Source of the DNA: Glaciihabitans tibetensis | GTDB lineage: Bacteria; Actinomycetota; Actinomycetes; Actinomycetales; Microbacteriaceae | Direction of reading: 5' to 3' | Assembly (NCBI RefSeq): GCF_003003265.1 | Contig: NZ_PVTL01000001.1 | Span: 62,001-126,000, forward strand | Length of the DNA stretch: 64,000 bases | In this document: piece after piece, positions 33,712 to 43,152 of the stretch | How positions within the stretch are numbered: the first letter of the stretch is position 1 | Layout of the letters: every line of letters starts with the position of its first letter | The notes under the pieces: generated by a model | The model's input: the letters and a program-made list of their open reading frames with translations, nothing else | Database searches by the model: none | Told to the model about the DNA's origin: nothing | Program-made: the position numbers and the translations under genes

Positions 33712-35783
33712 TAGGCGTCCTTTGGCTGTGGAGAGTCGGATGGTCCCGCGGCTGCGGGGGTGTAGTCGACGGAGAGAATGTGCACGGGCTCGTAGAACGC
33801 GTCCAGGCGCACGTAGTTGTCGCTACCCCAGGTGAACCTCTGGTCGGTCAGCAGGTCCTTCACCTCGAACGTGCCCCCTGCAGGCAGGCCCAGCTTGGAC
33901 AGGTCGAGGTGGATGGTTGTCTCCCGAACGGAATGGGGATCCACGTTGGCGACGACAATGATGCCGTCGGCTTTGCCCGAGCGGGTGAACTCACCGGCCA
34001 AATACTTCGTGTACACAAGGATTGAGTCGTCGTCGCTCCAGTGCACCTCGAGGTTGCGCAGCTGGCGCAACGCGGGATGTGCGGCACGGATCTTGTTCAG
34101 CTGTGTCAGGTAGGGCGACAGGGATGCACCACGCTGCTCGGCCGCGGCGTAGTCGCGCGGCTTGAACTCGAACTTCTCGTTGTCGATGTTCTCTTCGCTG
34201 CCCGGGCGGGCAACATCTTCATACAGCTCGTAACCGGAGTAGACGCCCCAGGTGGGTGACCCGGTCGCTGCGATCGCGGCGCGCACCTTGTAGGCTGCCG
34301 GGCCGCCGAACTGTAGGTACTCCGTGAGGATGTCCGGCGTGTTCACAAAGAGGTTCGGACGAAGGTAGTCCGCGGTGTCGTGGGCGATACCGGTGAGGAA
34401 CTCGGTGAGCTCTTCCTTCGTGTTGCGCCACGTGAAGTACGTGTACGACTGCTGGAACCCCACGGCTCCGAGCGAACCCAGCATCGCCGGGCGCGTGAAT
34501 GCCTCGGCGAGGAAGACCACGTCGGGGAACTCGGTGTTGACCTCGTGCAGCAGCCACTCCCAGAACTGGAGCGGCTTGGTGTGCGGATTGTCGACGCGAA
34601 AGATGGAGACGCCGATGCCAATCCAGTACTTGACGATCCGCAGGATCTCTTCGCGCAGCCCGATCGGGTCATTGTCGAAGTTGATCGGGTAGATGTCTTG
34701 GTACTTCTTCGGCGGGTTCTCGGCGTAGGCGATTGATCCGTCCGGCAGTGACGTGAACCATTCCGGATGCTCCGTCACCCAGGGATGGTCGGGTGAGCAC
34801 TGCAGGGCGAGGTCGATAGCGATCTCAAGGCCCTGCTTGCGCGCGGCGTCGAGGAAGGAGGAGAAGTCCTCGATGGTACCGAGCTCCGGATGGATTGCGT
34901 CGTGCCCGCCAGCCGCGCTTCCGATCGCCCAGGGGGAGCCGGGGTCGTGCGGGCCGGGGTTGAGGGTGTTGTTGGGCCCCTTGCGGAAGGTCTGACCGAT
35001 CGGGTGGATCGGGGGCAGATATACGACCTCGAAGCCCATGTGCGCAATCGCAGGCAGGCGCAGTTCGGCGGAGCGGAACGTGCCACTCGTCCACGAACCG
35101 TCCGCATTTTTGCGGGCGCCTTCGCTGCGCGGGAAGAACTCGTACCAACTACCCACCGCTGCGCGCGTGCGTTCCACGCGCAAGGTCAGCTCAGCGCTGA
35201 GGGTGTCGAGGCTCGCGATCGGACGGTCGGCAATGAGTGCGGTCAGCCGCGGGTCGCTTGCCGCAGCCAATCGATCTGCGGGCGAGAGGGTCTTGTCTTT
35301 GAAGATCCGGATCGTGTCCTTGACAATCTTCTGTATACCGGCGCGTCCGAGGAGCTCGACCCCCATTCGGAACATCAATTCGACGTCGATACCCGCCGGA
35401 ATCTTGATTTCGGCGTTGTGCAGCCAGCTGGCCCAGTCGTCGCTGTACGCGTGCACGCGGTACCGCCACTGGCCGGCAGCTGGAACCTGGACATCCACCT
35501 CCCACCGATCAAGCCCGGGCGCTCCCGGGTGCATCCGATGGGTGGTCTCGGTACCGGAGGGGGACGTCAGCTGCAGCTCAACGCCCAGCTGATCGTGGCC
35601 CTCGCGGAAGACCGTCGCGCCAAAGGGCACAACTTCTCCGGCAAAGGCTTTCGCCTGCCACCTGTTCTCGGGTTGTTGGGGCCTCAGATGACGAATCGGA
35701 ATGCGCCCGATTCGCGGTTCATAAGACTCACGCTCGACTGTGTTTTCTGGTGCGGCTGCGATGCCGTCTACTGGTTTCGCCAC
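33711..35783 (-). CDS. glgE: Maltosyltransferase GlgE
   Basis: Alpha-1,4-glucan:maltose-1-phosphate maltosyltransferase (GH13_3), which lengthens alpha-glucan by two glucose units from maltose-1-phosphate. 690 residues. Nucleophile D398 in FRVDNPHTKP and acid E427 in FLAEAFTRP correspond closely to the known GlgE positions; the N-terminal domain has GRIPIRHLRPQQ. TreS and the maltokinase that make its donor are not in this window. GTG start 35783 with a TACGGT box six bases upstream, so leaderless. Divergent from glgP. Confidence 0.97.
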   Translation of the reverse strand: MAKPVDGIAAAPENTVERESYEPRIGRIPIRHLRPQQPENRWQAKAFAGEVVPFGATVFREGHDQLGVELQLTSPSGTETTHRMHPGAPGLDRWEVDVQVPAAGQWRYRVHAYSDDWASWLHNAEIKIPAGIDVELMFRMGVELLGRAGIQKIVKDTIRIFKDKTLSPADRLAAASDPRLTALIADRPIASLDTLSAELTLRVERTRAAVGSWYEFFPRSEGARKNADGSWTSGTFRSAELRLPAIAHMGFEVVYLPPIHPIGQTFRKGPNNTLNPGPHDPGSPWAIGSAAGGHDAIHPELGTIEDFSSFLDAARKQGLEIAIDLALQCSPDHPWVTEHPEWFTSLPDGSIAYAENPPKKYQDIYPINFDNDPIGLREEILRIVKYWIGIGVSIFRVDNPHTKPLQFWEWLLHEVNTEFPDVVFLAEAFTRPAMLGSLGAVGFQQSYTYFTWRNTKEELTEFLTGIAHDTADYLRPNLFVNTPDILTEYLQFGGPAAYKVRAAIAATGSPTWGVYSGYELYEDVARPGSEENIDNEKFEFKPRDYAAAEQRGASLSPYLTQLNKIRAAHPALRQLRNLEVHWSDDDSILVYTKYLAGEFTRSGKADGIIVVANVDPHSVRETTIHLDLSKLGLPAGGTFEVKDLLTDQRFTWGSDNYVRLDAFYEPVHILSVDYTPAAAGPSDSPQPKDA

Positions 35784-35789
35784 GATTCG

Positions 35790-35795
35790 ACCGTA
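35790..35795 (-). promoter_or_regulatory. -10 box of glgE (TACGGT)
   Basis: Reverse-strand TACGGT, six bases to the GTG start. Pairs back to back with the glgP box 107 bases away. Confidence 0.5.
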
Positions 35796-35901
35796 CCGCT
35801 AAATCGACCCTCAGCGGGCAGCTCGCGCGCTTGTCGTCAAGACTTGCTCGTCTATAGGGCGAAGTCACAGGCGCCTATGTCGTCAGATCTCGCCCGGGCA
35901 T

Positions 35902-35907
35902 TAGGGT
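35902..35907 (+). promoter_or_regulatory. -10 box of glgP (TAGGGT)
   Basis: TAGGGT, six bases to GTG 35914; no ribosome site. Confidence 0.5.
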
Positions 35908-35913
35908 GGCAGG

Positions 35914-38469
35914 GTGAAGGCAATCCGACGATTTACCGTGCACACCGTTCTTCCTGAAGCGCTGATTTCGCTTGAGGAACTCGCCACGAATTTGCGCTGG
36001 TCCTGGCATCATCCGACCCGGCAGCTGTTTGCGTCGATTGCTCCGGAAGTCTGGGACGAGATTGGTCACGATCCCGTCGGACTCCTGGGTGCCGTCGAGC
36101 CAGCGCGCTGGCAGCAGCTCGCAGACGATACCGAGTTCGTCGAGCGGGCCAACGCGCTGCGTGACGACCTGCACGCGTACCTGACCGAGCCACGCTGGTA
36201 CCAGGGGCTCGAGGATGCGCCGAGCACGATCGCCTACTTCTCACCCGAGTTCGGTATCGCCGCAGCGCTGCCGCAGTACTCCGGCGGTCTCGGAATCCTC
36301 GCGGGCGATCACCTGAAGAGCGCGTCCGACCTGGGCGTACCCATCATCGGCGTCGGACTGTTCTACCGGGCGGGGTACTTCCGCCAGGCGATCTCGCGCG
36401 AGGGATGGCAGCAGGAGACATACCCGGTGCTCGACCCCGATGGCCTGCCGCTGCGGGTGCTGCGCAACCCCGACGGCACCGCGGCACAGGTGACGCTCGC
36501 TCTGCCCGACGGCCGGGCGATGCGCGCACGCATCTGGCAGGTTGCGGTCGGTCGCATCACGCTGTTGCTGCTCGACACCGACATCCCGGAGAACGAGGAC
36601 GCGCTGCGGTCGGTGACCGACCGGCTGTACGGCGGCGGGGGAGAGCACCGCCTGCTGCAGGAGCTGTTGCTCGGCATCGGCGGCGTACGCGCCATCAAGG
36701 CGTTCACCGAGCTCACCGGCGTCGCCGAACCCGAGGTGTTCCACACAAACGAAGGCCATGCCGGTTTCCTCGGCCTGGAGCGCATCAGCGACCTCATCGG
36801 CAACGGCTTGTCGTTCGACGAGGCACTGCAGGTGGTGCGCGCGGGTACGGTCTTCACAACCCACACCCCTGTTCCCGCCGGCATCGACCGGTTCGAAAGC
36901 TCCCTCATCGCGCGCTATTTCTCCGCCGACTTGCTCCCGGGCGTCGACACGGCCGCGGTGCTGAGCCTCGGCGCCGAAGACTATGACGGTGGGACCCCGA
37001 ACACGTTCAACATGGCGGTCATGGGCCTGCGCCTGGGACAACGTGCGAACGGCGTTTCGCAGTTGCACGGCCACGTGTCCCGCGGGATGTTCGGTGCCCT
37101 GTGGCCCGACTTCGACCAGGACGACGTGCCCATCGCATCCGTCACCAACGGCGTGCACGCGCCGACCTGGACGGACCCGCTGCTGATGGAGCTCGCCTCA
37201 GACCGCCTCGGCAGCACCGACACGACAACGGCCGACTGGAATTCTTCTGCCGTCACCAGCGCCGACCTGTGGAACGTGCGTGGGCAGATGCGCGCCCAGC
37301 TGGTTGCGGATGCGCGCGAGCGCGTCGCGGCGGCATGGTCGGAGGAGAATCCCGGGGTCGGCAGCCCCGGCTGGATCGATCGGATACTCGACCCGAGGGT
37401 GCTCACCATCGGCTTCGCCCGTCGGGTGCCGACGTACAAGCGCCTGACCCTCATGTTGCACGACCCCGAGCGGCTGAGGGCTCTGCTGCTGCACCCGACC
37501 CGGCCTATCCAGATCGTCATCGCGGGCAAGTCGCACCCCGCGGATGAGGAGGGCAAGCGCCTGATCCAGAAGCTGACGCAATTTGCTGCGGGAGCGGACG
37601 TACGGCACCGCATCGTTTTTCTGCCCAACTACGATATCGCGATGGCGCAGGTGCTGTACCCCGGCACCGACGTATGGCTGAACAACCCGCTGCGACCGCT
37701 CGAGGCCTGCGGCACCAGCGGAATGAAGGCGGCGCTGAACGGCTCGCTCAACCTGTCGATCCTCGACGGCTGGTGGGCAGAGTTCTACGACCAGGAGAAC
37801 GGGTGGGCCATTCCCACCGCCGACAGCGCGGTGGACAGCGGCGAGCGTGACACGCTCGAGGCCGAGGCAATGTACGACATCATCGAGCACCAGATCGCTC
37901 CACGGTTCTACGACCGAAACGATTATGACGTTCCGGAGCGCTGGGTGTCCTCGATACGTCACACGTTGTCGACCCTGTCGCAGCCGTTGAGCGCAGACCG
38001 AATGGTGCAGGAGTACGTCACCCGGCTGTATGTGCCGGCTTCCCACGCCGAGCGCACCATCAGTGCCTCGTCGTACGGTCCAGCACGCGAGCTTTCGGCG
38101 TGGAAAGCGCGGGTGCGCGAGGCCTGGCCGAGCGTCCAGGTCACTCACGTCGAGTCAGGGGGAGTCGATACGACGCCGCAGGTCGGTGACTGGCTGCACG
38201 TGCGAGCGCTTGTCGAGCTCGGTCCGTTGGCTCCGGAAGACGTCAAGGTCGAGGTGGTCTACGGCAAGGCGCAGACTGGCGACGAGCTGACCAAAATACG
38301 GCGACTCGCTCTGACTTTCGAGAGTCACGAGCTTGGGCAGGCCGCGGTATTCGTCGGCACCGTCGAGCTGGCACGCCCGGGGAGCTTCGGCTACAACGTG
38401 CGGGTTGTTCCATCCAACGATCTGCTGGCCACCCCCGCGGAGCTCGGACTGATCGCGGTCGCCCACTAG
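35914..38469 (+). CDS. glgP: Glycogen/alpha-glucan phosphorylase
   Basis: Releases glucose-1-phosphate from the non-reducing ends of alpha-glucan. 851 residues of the shorter alpha-glucan phosphorylase type: an N-terminal DUF3417-like section (LATNLRWSWHHPTRQLF), YFSPEFGI, YSGGLGILAGDHLKSASDLG, and the PLP lysine K605 in CGTSGMKAALNGS. The C-terminal ~100 residues form an extra beta domain. GTG start, apparently leaderless. Its divergent promoter with glgE puts glucan synthesis and breakdown back to back. Confidence 0.96.
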   Translation: MKAIRRFTVHTVLPEALISLEELATNLRWSWHHPTRQLFASIAPEVWDEIGHDPVGLLGAVEPARWQQLADDTEFVERANALRDDLHAYLTEPRWYQGLEDAPSTIAYFSPEFGIAAALPQYSGGLGILAGDHLKSASDLGVPIIGVGLFYRAGYFRQAISREGWQQETYPVLDPDGLPLRVLRNPDGTAAQVTLALPDGRAMRARIWQVAVGRITLLLLDTDIPENEDALRSVTDRLYGGGGEHRLLQELLLGIGGVRAIKAFTELTGVAEPEVFHTNEGHAGFLGLERISDLIGNGLSFDEALQVVRAGTVFTTHTPVPAGIDRFESSLIARYFSADLLPGVDTAAVLSLGAEDYDGGTPNTFNMAVMGLRLGQRANGVSQLHGHVSRGMFGALWPDFDQDDVPIASVTNGVHAPTWTDPLLMELASDRLGSTDTTTADWNSSAVTSADLWNVRGQMRAQLVADARERVAAAWSEENPGVGSPGWIDRILDPRVLTIGFARRVPTYKRLTLMLHDPERLRALLLHPTRPIQIVIAGKSHPADEEGKRLIQKLTQFAAGADVRHRIVFLPNYDIAMAQVLYPGTDVWLNNPLRPLEACGTSGMKAALNGSLNLSILDGWWAEFYDQENGWAIPTADSAVDSGERDTLEAEAMYDIIEHQIAPRFYDRNDYDVPERWVSSIRHTLSTLSQPLSADRMVQEYVTRLYVPASHAERTISASSYGPARELSAWKARVREAWPSVQVTHVESGGVDTTPQVGDWLHVRALVELGPLAPEDVKVEVVYGKAQTGDELTKIRRLALTFESHELGQAAVFVGTVELARPGSFGYNVRVVPSNDLLATPAELGLIAVAH

Positions 38470-38483
38470 ACGGAACGGTCGAC

Positions 38484-38514
38484 GCGCGGGTCGCGCAGGA
38501 CGCGCGACCCGCGC
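38484..38514 (+). terminator. Hairpin after glgP
   Basis: Perfect 13-bp stem (38484-38496 with 38502-38514), 5-base loop, very GC-rich, no T run. Probably a terminator or RNA 3'-end stabiliser. Confidence 0.6.
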
Positions 38515-38560
38515 GCAGGCCACGCCGCCTGCCCGTGGGTCGAGCCGCCCGCGTCACGAC

Positions 38561-38658
38561 CGCGTCAGTCCTAACCAGACGTCGTCGGTCCTAACCAGAC
38601 TTCGTCAGTCCCACCCAGACCTCGTCAGTCCCACCAGCCCGCGTCAGTCGCGGGCGAT
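38561..38658. repeat. 20-bp tandem array at the ybaK 3' end
   Basis: Five units (38561, 38580, 38600, 38620, 38639) on the pattern CGTCAGTCCYAMCCAGAC. The last contains the reverse stop (38644-38646) and final codons of ybaK; the CGTCAGTC core, reverse GACTGACG, repeats the Asp-stop end. Confidence 0.92.
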
Positions 38659-39120
38659 CGGTGCCGTGATGCCGTCGGTGATGCGCAGCAGGTCCGCTGG
38701 AGCTAAACCGATGTCGAAACCCCGGCGCCCGCCCGAGACGAATATTGTCTCGAAAAGCTCCGCTGTTTCATCGAGCACAGTGGGAAGGCGCGTTTTCTGT
38801 CCGATCGGGCTGATTCCGCCGAGGACGTATCCCGTCTTGCGTTGAGCCACGGCCGGATCGGCCATTGAGGCTCGCTTACCGGACACGGCCGCGGCGAGTG
38901 CGCCGAGATCGAGTTTGCCGGCCACGGGCACGATAGCGACCACCAGGCGCCCGTCGACCTCGGTCATCAGCGTCTTGAACACCTGTTCAGCGTCGAGTCC
39001 CAGCTCGGACGCCGCTTCGAGCCCAAAATTGCGGTTCGCAGCGTCGTGGGTATAGGAGTGGGAGGAAAACGAAATACCGGCCGCCTCAAGTGCGACCGTC
39101 GCGGGGGTTCCGAGGGCCAT
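38644..39120 (-). CDS. ybaK: YbaK/EbsC-type aminoacyl-tRNA deacylase
   Basis: A 158-residue editing enzyme of the YbaK group that hydrolyses mischarged Cys-tRNA(Pro). Motifs: VFKTLMTEVDGRLVVAIVPVAGKLDL, RKTGYVLGGISPIGQKTRLP (the YbaK-type GGISPxG loop with catalytic Lys upstream) and FVSGGRRGFDIGLAPADLL. Normal length. It sits between glgP and glgX without functional link. A CACACT box lies six bases before the ATG, so it may be leaderless. The 3' end is part of a 20-bp array. Confidence 0.93.
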   Translation of the reverse strand: MALGTPATVALEAAGISFSSHSYTHDAANRNFGLEAASELGLDAEQVFKTLMTEVDGRLVVAIVPVAGKLDLGALAAAVSGKRASMADPAVAQRKTGYVLGGISPIGQKTRLPTVLDETAELFETIFVSGGRRGFDIGLAPADLLRITDGITAPIARD

Positions 39121-39141
39121 AAGCCCAGTGTGCCAGTGCGG

Positions 39142-41202
39142 TCAGTAGGCGCGCAGCAGGATCATCGAGGTGCCCGCGACCGTGAGCTCGGAGCCCGGCG
39201 CGTGGTGAGTCTCCTGCTCGCCAGGCCTTTCTGGCGCGGATTCTCTCGCGGAGTCCCAGAGCAGGCTGTATCCCGCAACGTCGGCGTGTTGGGGGAGCGT
39301 CACCGTTATGTCGTTCTCCAGCCCGTGAACGATGAGCAGGATGCGGTTCAGTTCCTCGAACTCGGGGGTGGAGGCGGCGAGGTACTGCAGGGTGCGTGCG
39401 GCGGGCGAGTTCCAGTCGGCCTCGCTCATCGACAATCCTTCGGTGTTGTACCAGTCCATCTGCGACGCCGACGGAACCGTCTCGGCGGCGCGCCCGAACC
39501 GCACCGGGCGTAGCGCGGGATTCTCCCGACGCAGCCGCAGGAGATCCCGGGCGATCTTCACCTGCTCGAGCTGCCAGGGCTCGCGCTCCCTCCAGGACAG
39601 CCAGGTCAACTCGGTGTCGTGACAGTACGCGTTGTTGTTACCACGCTGGCTGCGCCCGTACTCGTCGCCCGCGGTGAGCATCGGAATTCCCGAAGACAGC
39701 AGCAGCGTGCCCAACAGGTTACGAATGGCCTTGCGCCGAGCCGCGAGTACCGCAGTGGACCCGGTCGGTCCCTCGACGCCGTGGTTGAAGGAGTGGTTGT
39801 CGTTAGACCCGTCCCGGTTCTTCTCGCCATTGCCGAGATTGTGCTTCTCGTCGTAGGCGGTCAGGTCGGCGAGGGTGAAGCCGTCGTGGGCGGTGATGAA
39901 GTTCACGGACGCGAGCGGGCCGCGCTTCTCGGTGAACACATGCGACGAACCCGCGAAGCGGCGGGCAAATCCGCCAATACCCTGCTTGGCATCGCCGTTG
40001 TGGCGGGCGGACGCGACATCCGACAGCCAAAAATCCCTCGCCCGGTCGCGGTAACCATCGTTCCATTCGTGGAAACCGACGGGGAAGTTGCCCACCTGCC
40101 ACCCGCCGCTTCCGACGTCCCACGGTTCGGCGATCATTTTTACACCCGCGAGCGCGGGGTCGTTCACGATGGCGTCCAGCAGCGGATGGCCGGGATCGTA
40201 TTCGACGCGGGCATCACGGCCGAGCGTTGCGGCAAGATCGAACCGGAAGCCGTCGACCTGCACCTCGTTTGCCCAGTAGCGCAGCGAGTCCATCACGAGG
40301 CGCTGGGGGACGGGGTGGGAAAAGTCGACGGTGTTGCCGCAGCCCGTGACGTCGATGTACTCGCCGTCGGCGAGCTGCCGGTAGTAGCTGGCATTGTCGA
40401 GGCCACGCAGGGAGGTGGTGGGTCCCGTCGGTCCCTCTTCTGCGGTGTGGTTGTAGACGACGTCGAGGATGACCTCGAGGCCCGCCGCGTGGAGCAGTTT
40501 CACCATTCCCTTAACCTCGCGCAGCACTGCCCCGGCGCCCGCGGCCTGCGCCGTCCGGGTCGCGTAGGCGTAGTGCGGAGAGAAGAAGTTGAGCGTGTTG
40601 TAGCCCCAGTAGTTCGTCAGTCCCTGCTTGATCAGGCGTTGCTCGCTCACCGACTGGTGGATCGGGAGCAGTTGCACCGTCGTCACCCCGAGGTCCTTGA
40701 GGTACTCGATCGTGCTGGGGTGCGCGAGCCCGGCGTAGGTGCCGCGGAGCTCTTCGGGAACATCTGGATTCAACCGGGACAGCCCGCGGACGTGGGCCTC
40801 GTAGATGACCGTGAAATCCAGGGGGACCTGCGGCTTGACCACGCCGCCCCAGTCGAACGAATCATCCTGCACGAAGGAACGCCAATCGCCGTTCGGCGTG
40901 CGTGCGAGCCCGCGGGAGTAGGGATCGAGCAGCACCCTCGTCGGATCGAATCGGTGCGTTGCGCCCGTGGGGCCGGACGCCCGCACGGCGTATCGAGCGC
41001 CAGGAACCAACGCGGCCGAGGCGCCGACCCACACCCCGGCAGAATCGCGAGTCATGGGCACGACCGAGTCGAGCCAACTCGCGTCGCGCTCGGAGAAAAG
41101 ACACAGTTCCATGGCGGTGGCGTGCTGTGACCAGACACGCAGCTCGCCGCCCTGGCTTGTCGCGGTTACGCCAAGGGCGCGCAACGGATCGGAATCAGGC
41201 AT
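39142..41202 (-). CDS. glgX: Glycogen debranching enzyme GlgX
   Basis: GH13 isoamylase-type enzyme that removes the short alpha-1,6 branches left by phosphorylase. 686 residues: an N-terminal CBM48 module, LGVTTVQLLPIHQ, DVVYNHTAEEG, nucleophile D322 in VDGFRFDLA, acid E359 in MIAEPWD and the NFITAHDGFTLADL motif. Complements GlgP nearby. ATG 41202 is preceded by a TACTCT box seven bases away (leaderless pattern). Near the stop three CAGTG-type octamers are seen, too weak to call a repeat. Confidence 0.96.
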   Translation of the reverse strand: MPDSDPLRALGVTATSQGGELRVWSQHATAMELCLFSERDASWLDSVVPMTRDSAGVWVGASAALVPGARYAVRASGPTGATHRFDPTRVLLDPYSRGLARTPNGDWRSFVQDDSFDWGGVVKPQVPLDFTVIYEAHVRGLSRLNPDVPEELRGTYAGLAHPSTIEYLKDLGVTTVQLLPIHQSVSEQRLIKQGLTNYWGYNTLNFFSPHYAYATRTAQAAGAGAVLREVKGMVKLLHAAGLEVILDVVYNHTAEEGPTGPTTSLRGLDNASYYRQLADGEYIDVTGCGNTVDFSHPVPQRLVMDSLRYWANEVQVDGFRFDLAATLGRDARVEYDPGHPLLDAIVNDPALAGVKMIAEPWDVGSGGWQVGNFPVGFHEWNDGYRDRARDFWLSDVASARHNGDAKQGIGGFARRFAGSSHVFTEKRGPLASVNFITAHDGFTLADLTAYDEKHNLGNGEKNRDGSNDNHSFNHGVEGPTGSTAVLAARRKAIRNLLGTLLLSSGIPMLTAGDEYGRSQRGNNNAYCHDTELTWLSWREREPWQLEQVKIARDLLRLRRENPALRPVRFGRAAETVPSASQMDWYNTEGLSMSEADWNSPAARTLQYLAASTPEFEELNRILLIVHGLENDITVTLPQHADVAGYSLLWDSARESAPERPGEQETHHAPGSELTVAGTSMILLRAY

Positions 41203-41209
41203 GGGACCT

Positions 41210-41215
41210 AGAGTA
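41210..41215 (-). promoter_or_regulatory. -10 box of glgX (TACTCT)
   Basis: Reverse-strand TACTCT seven bases before the glgX ATG. Confidence 0.4.
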
Positions 41216-41267
41216 GTTACTGCACGAGTCCGCGATGTTCCGGGCCGTTCTGCCCTAAGGATTCCTC

Positions 41268-42446
41268 ATGGCCATTTACCTCGATCACGCGGCGACCTCT
41301 CCGCTGACGCCGGAGGTTCTCGCCGCGTATGTCTCCGCGCTCGGGGTAGTTGGCAACCCGTCGTCGATTCACAGCCAGGGCCAGAACGCAAAACGCATGC
41401 TTGAAGAGGCCCGCGAACAGGTCGCGGCGTCGCTCGGAGCCGATTCGGTCGAGGTGACGTTCACCTCGGGCGGAACAGAGTCGATCAATCTCGCCGTCAA
41501 AGGTCTTTACTGGGCGCGCAACAAGTCTCCAGCGTTGCGCCCGCGCGTGCTCATCGCGGCGGGGGAGCACCACGCGACCGTGGACGCCGCCAGTTGGCTC
41601 GGAGCGTTCGAGGGCGCGATCATCGAAGAGGTTGCCATCGACGAGGCGGGGCGCATCGACCTCTCCGCGCTCGAGGCGGCGCTCGCGGATGACGTCGCGC
41701 TGGTCAGCATCCTCTGGGCCAATAACGAGGTCGGCACGATCCAACCGATTGCCGACGTAGTCGCGCTCGCCGCGGCCCACGGGGTTCCGGTGCACGCCGA
41801 CGCTGTCGCTGCCTACGGCTACATTCCCCTCGATTTTCACGCGTCCGGGCTCGCGGCCCTCAGTGTTTCTGCCCACAAGATCGGGGGACCGACCGGTACC
41901 GGCGCGCTTGTGCTCGCGCGCAGCGCCACCGTCATCCCCCTGATTCACGGAGGCAACCAGCAGCGTGGACGCTCCGGTACGCAAGACGCCGCGGGCGCGG
42001 TGGCGTTCGGTGTCGCCGCCTCCGCCGCGGTGCGCGACCTGGCGGCCCACTCCGTAGCGTTGCAGGTGTTGCGCGATCGCCTCATCGCTGGCGTGCGCGA
42101 GGCCGTGCCGCAGGCGATCCTCCGTGGCGATCCGGTTGACCGCTTACCCGGCAACGCGCACTTTACCTTCGCTGGGTGCGAAGGTGATTCGCTGTTGTTC
42201 CTGCTCGATGTCGCGGGATTTTCCGTGTCCACCGGCTCCGCCTGCCAGGCGGGCGTGCCCGAGGCGTCCCATGTGCTGCTGGCGATGGGGCTGAGCGAGG
42301 CCGATGCCCGGGGTGCTTTGCGGATGACGCTGAACCACACGACCACGACCGACGAAGTCGACGCGTTCATAGCGGCACTCCCTGCCGTGGTGTCCCGCGC
42401 GACGGCAGCGGGCTACGCCGATCGGGATGTGTCCCGTGGCGCATAG
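41268..42446 (+). CDS. Cysteine desulfurase (IscS/NifS-like)
   Basis: PLP enzyme that takes sulfur from cysteine as an enzyme persulfide. 392 residues: YLDHAATSPL start, TSGGTESINLA, EHHATVDAA, PLP lysine K204 in SAHKIGGPTGTG and the catalytic C326 in STGSACQAG followed by a short loop, as in class I desulfurases. In related genomes this gene directly precedes mnmA and supplies sulfur for tRNA thiolation; here a lipoprotein and cstA-ybdD lie between. TAAGGA gives the ribosome site. The last 20 bases overlap the next gene. Confidence 0.94.
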   Translation: MAIYLDHAATSPLTPEVLAAYVSALGVVGNPSSIHSQGQNAKRMLEEAREQVAASLGADSVEVTFTSGGTESINLAVKGLYWARNKSPALRPRVLIAAGEHHATVDAASWLGAFEGAIIEEVAIDEAGRIDLSALEAALADDVALVSILWANNEVGTIQPIADVVALAAAHGVPVHADAVAAYGYIPLDFHASGLAALSVSAHKIGGPTGTGALVLARSATVIPLIHGGNQQRGRSGTQDAAGAVAFGVAASAAVRDLAAHSVALQVLRDRLIAGVREAVPQAILRGDPVDRLPGNAHFTFAGCEGDSLLFLLDVAGFSVSTGSACQAGVPEASHVLLAMGLSEADARGALRMTLNHTTTTDEVDAFIAALPAVVSRATAAGYADRDVSRGA

Positions 42447-43152
42447 CACCCGGCACGGCAACCCGGACGGTGCCCGGCACGGCAACCCGGACGGTGCCCG
42501 GCATGGCGACGCGGACGGTCTCCGGCGCAGCGCCGCGCGCGCGCCTGCACTGCTCGTGAGCGGCGGCCTCGCGTTGGCCCTGCTGCTGACGGGGTGCACG
42601 GGCGGTGACGGTTCGGGCTCGGGCGGCTCGAGCTCAGGCGGCTCGGGATCGGGCTCCGGCTCCGGAGACTCTTCCGCGACGGAATCCGCGAGCCCCTCGC
42701 AATCACCCAACACTCCAGACCCGGCGCCCAACGACTCGCCTCTTATGGCCGTCTACCCGGCTGAGCTCACGGCCGCATCCGCGGAAGCGGAGACGGTTCG
42801 CGTCGCCGATCAGATCCAGGCGCTCCTCGACCCCTCAACCATTCTCTTCGTCGACGACCACCCGCAGCTGGTCGACTCCTCTACGGGCACCGGCCAGTAC
42901 TTCGGAGTGTTGCGCATCCTGAGTTTGACCGAGTCGACCGATCCTGTGTTGCTGGCGAAGGTCCTCACGCTCGAACTCAAGGGCGCCGGATGGACGGAGG
43001 CGAGCGTCGACGCGACCGACGGCTCGTACTTCGTCGCGCTGGTCAGTTCTAAAAACGCAGACCAAGCCTGGATCCTGCAACTGGGCGGCGATACATCCGC
43101 AGAGGGCAACGGGGCTATCACGCTGAACCTGCTCAGTCCAACCTTCCCCTGA
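42427..43152 (+). CDS. Lipoprotein with repeat-derived N-terminus
   Basis: 241 residues, no known domain. A lipobox LLTGC (Cys 57) follows a hydrophobic segment (about 41-55), then a Gly/Ser-rich linker and a globular part (about 95-241). The first 34 residues before the signal are unusual: RHGNPDGA twice and RHGDADGL, encoded by three 24-bp tandem repeats that start at the desulfurase stop. The start is ATG 42427 or GTG 42433, both inside the desulfurase gene. No later start precedes the signal, so translation seems to pass through the repeats. The 3' end carries its own 19-bp array. Confidence 0.75.
   Translation: MCPVAHSTRHGNPDGARHGNPDGARHGDADGLRRSAARAPALLVSGGLALALLLTGCTGGDGSGSGGSSSGGSGSGSGSGDSSATESASPSQSPNTPDPAPNDSPLMAVYPAELTAASAEAETVRVADQIQALLDPSTILFVDDHPQLVDSSTGTGQYFGVLRILSLTESTDPVLLAKVLTLELKGAGWTEASVDATDGSYFVALVSSKNADQAWILQLGGDTSAEGNGAITLNLLSPTFP
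42449..42520. repeat. 24-bp tandem repeat after the desulfurase gene
   Basis: Three in-phase units (42449-42472, 42473-42496, 42497-42520); the first two are identical. Begins three bases after the TAG stop and codes for the N-terminus of the lipoprotein. Confidence 0.93.
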
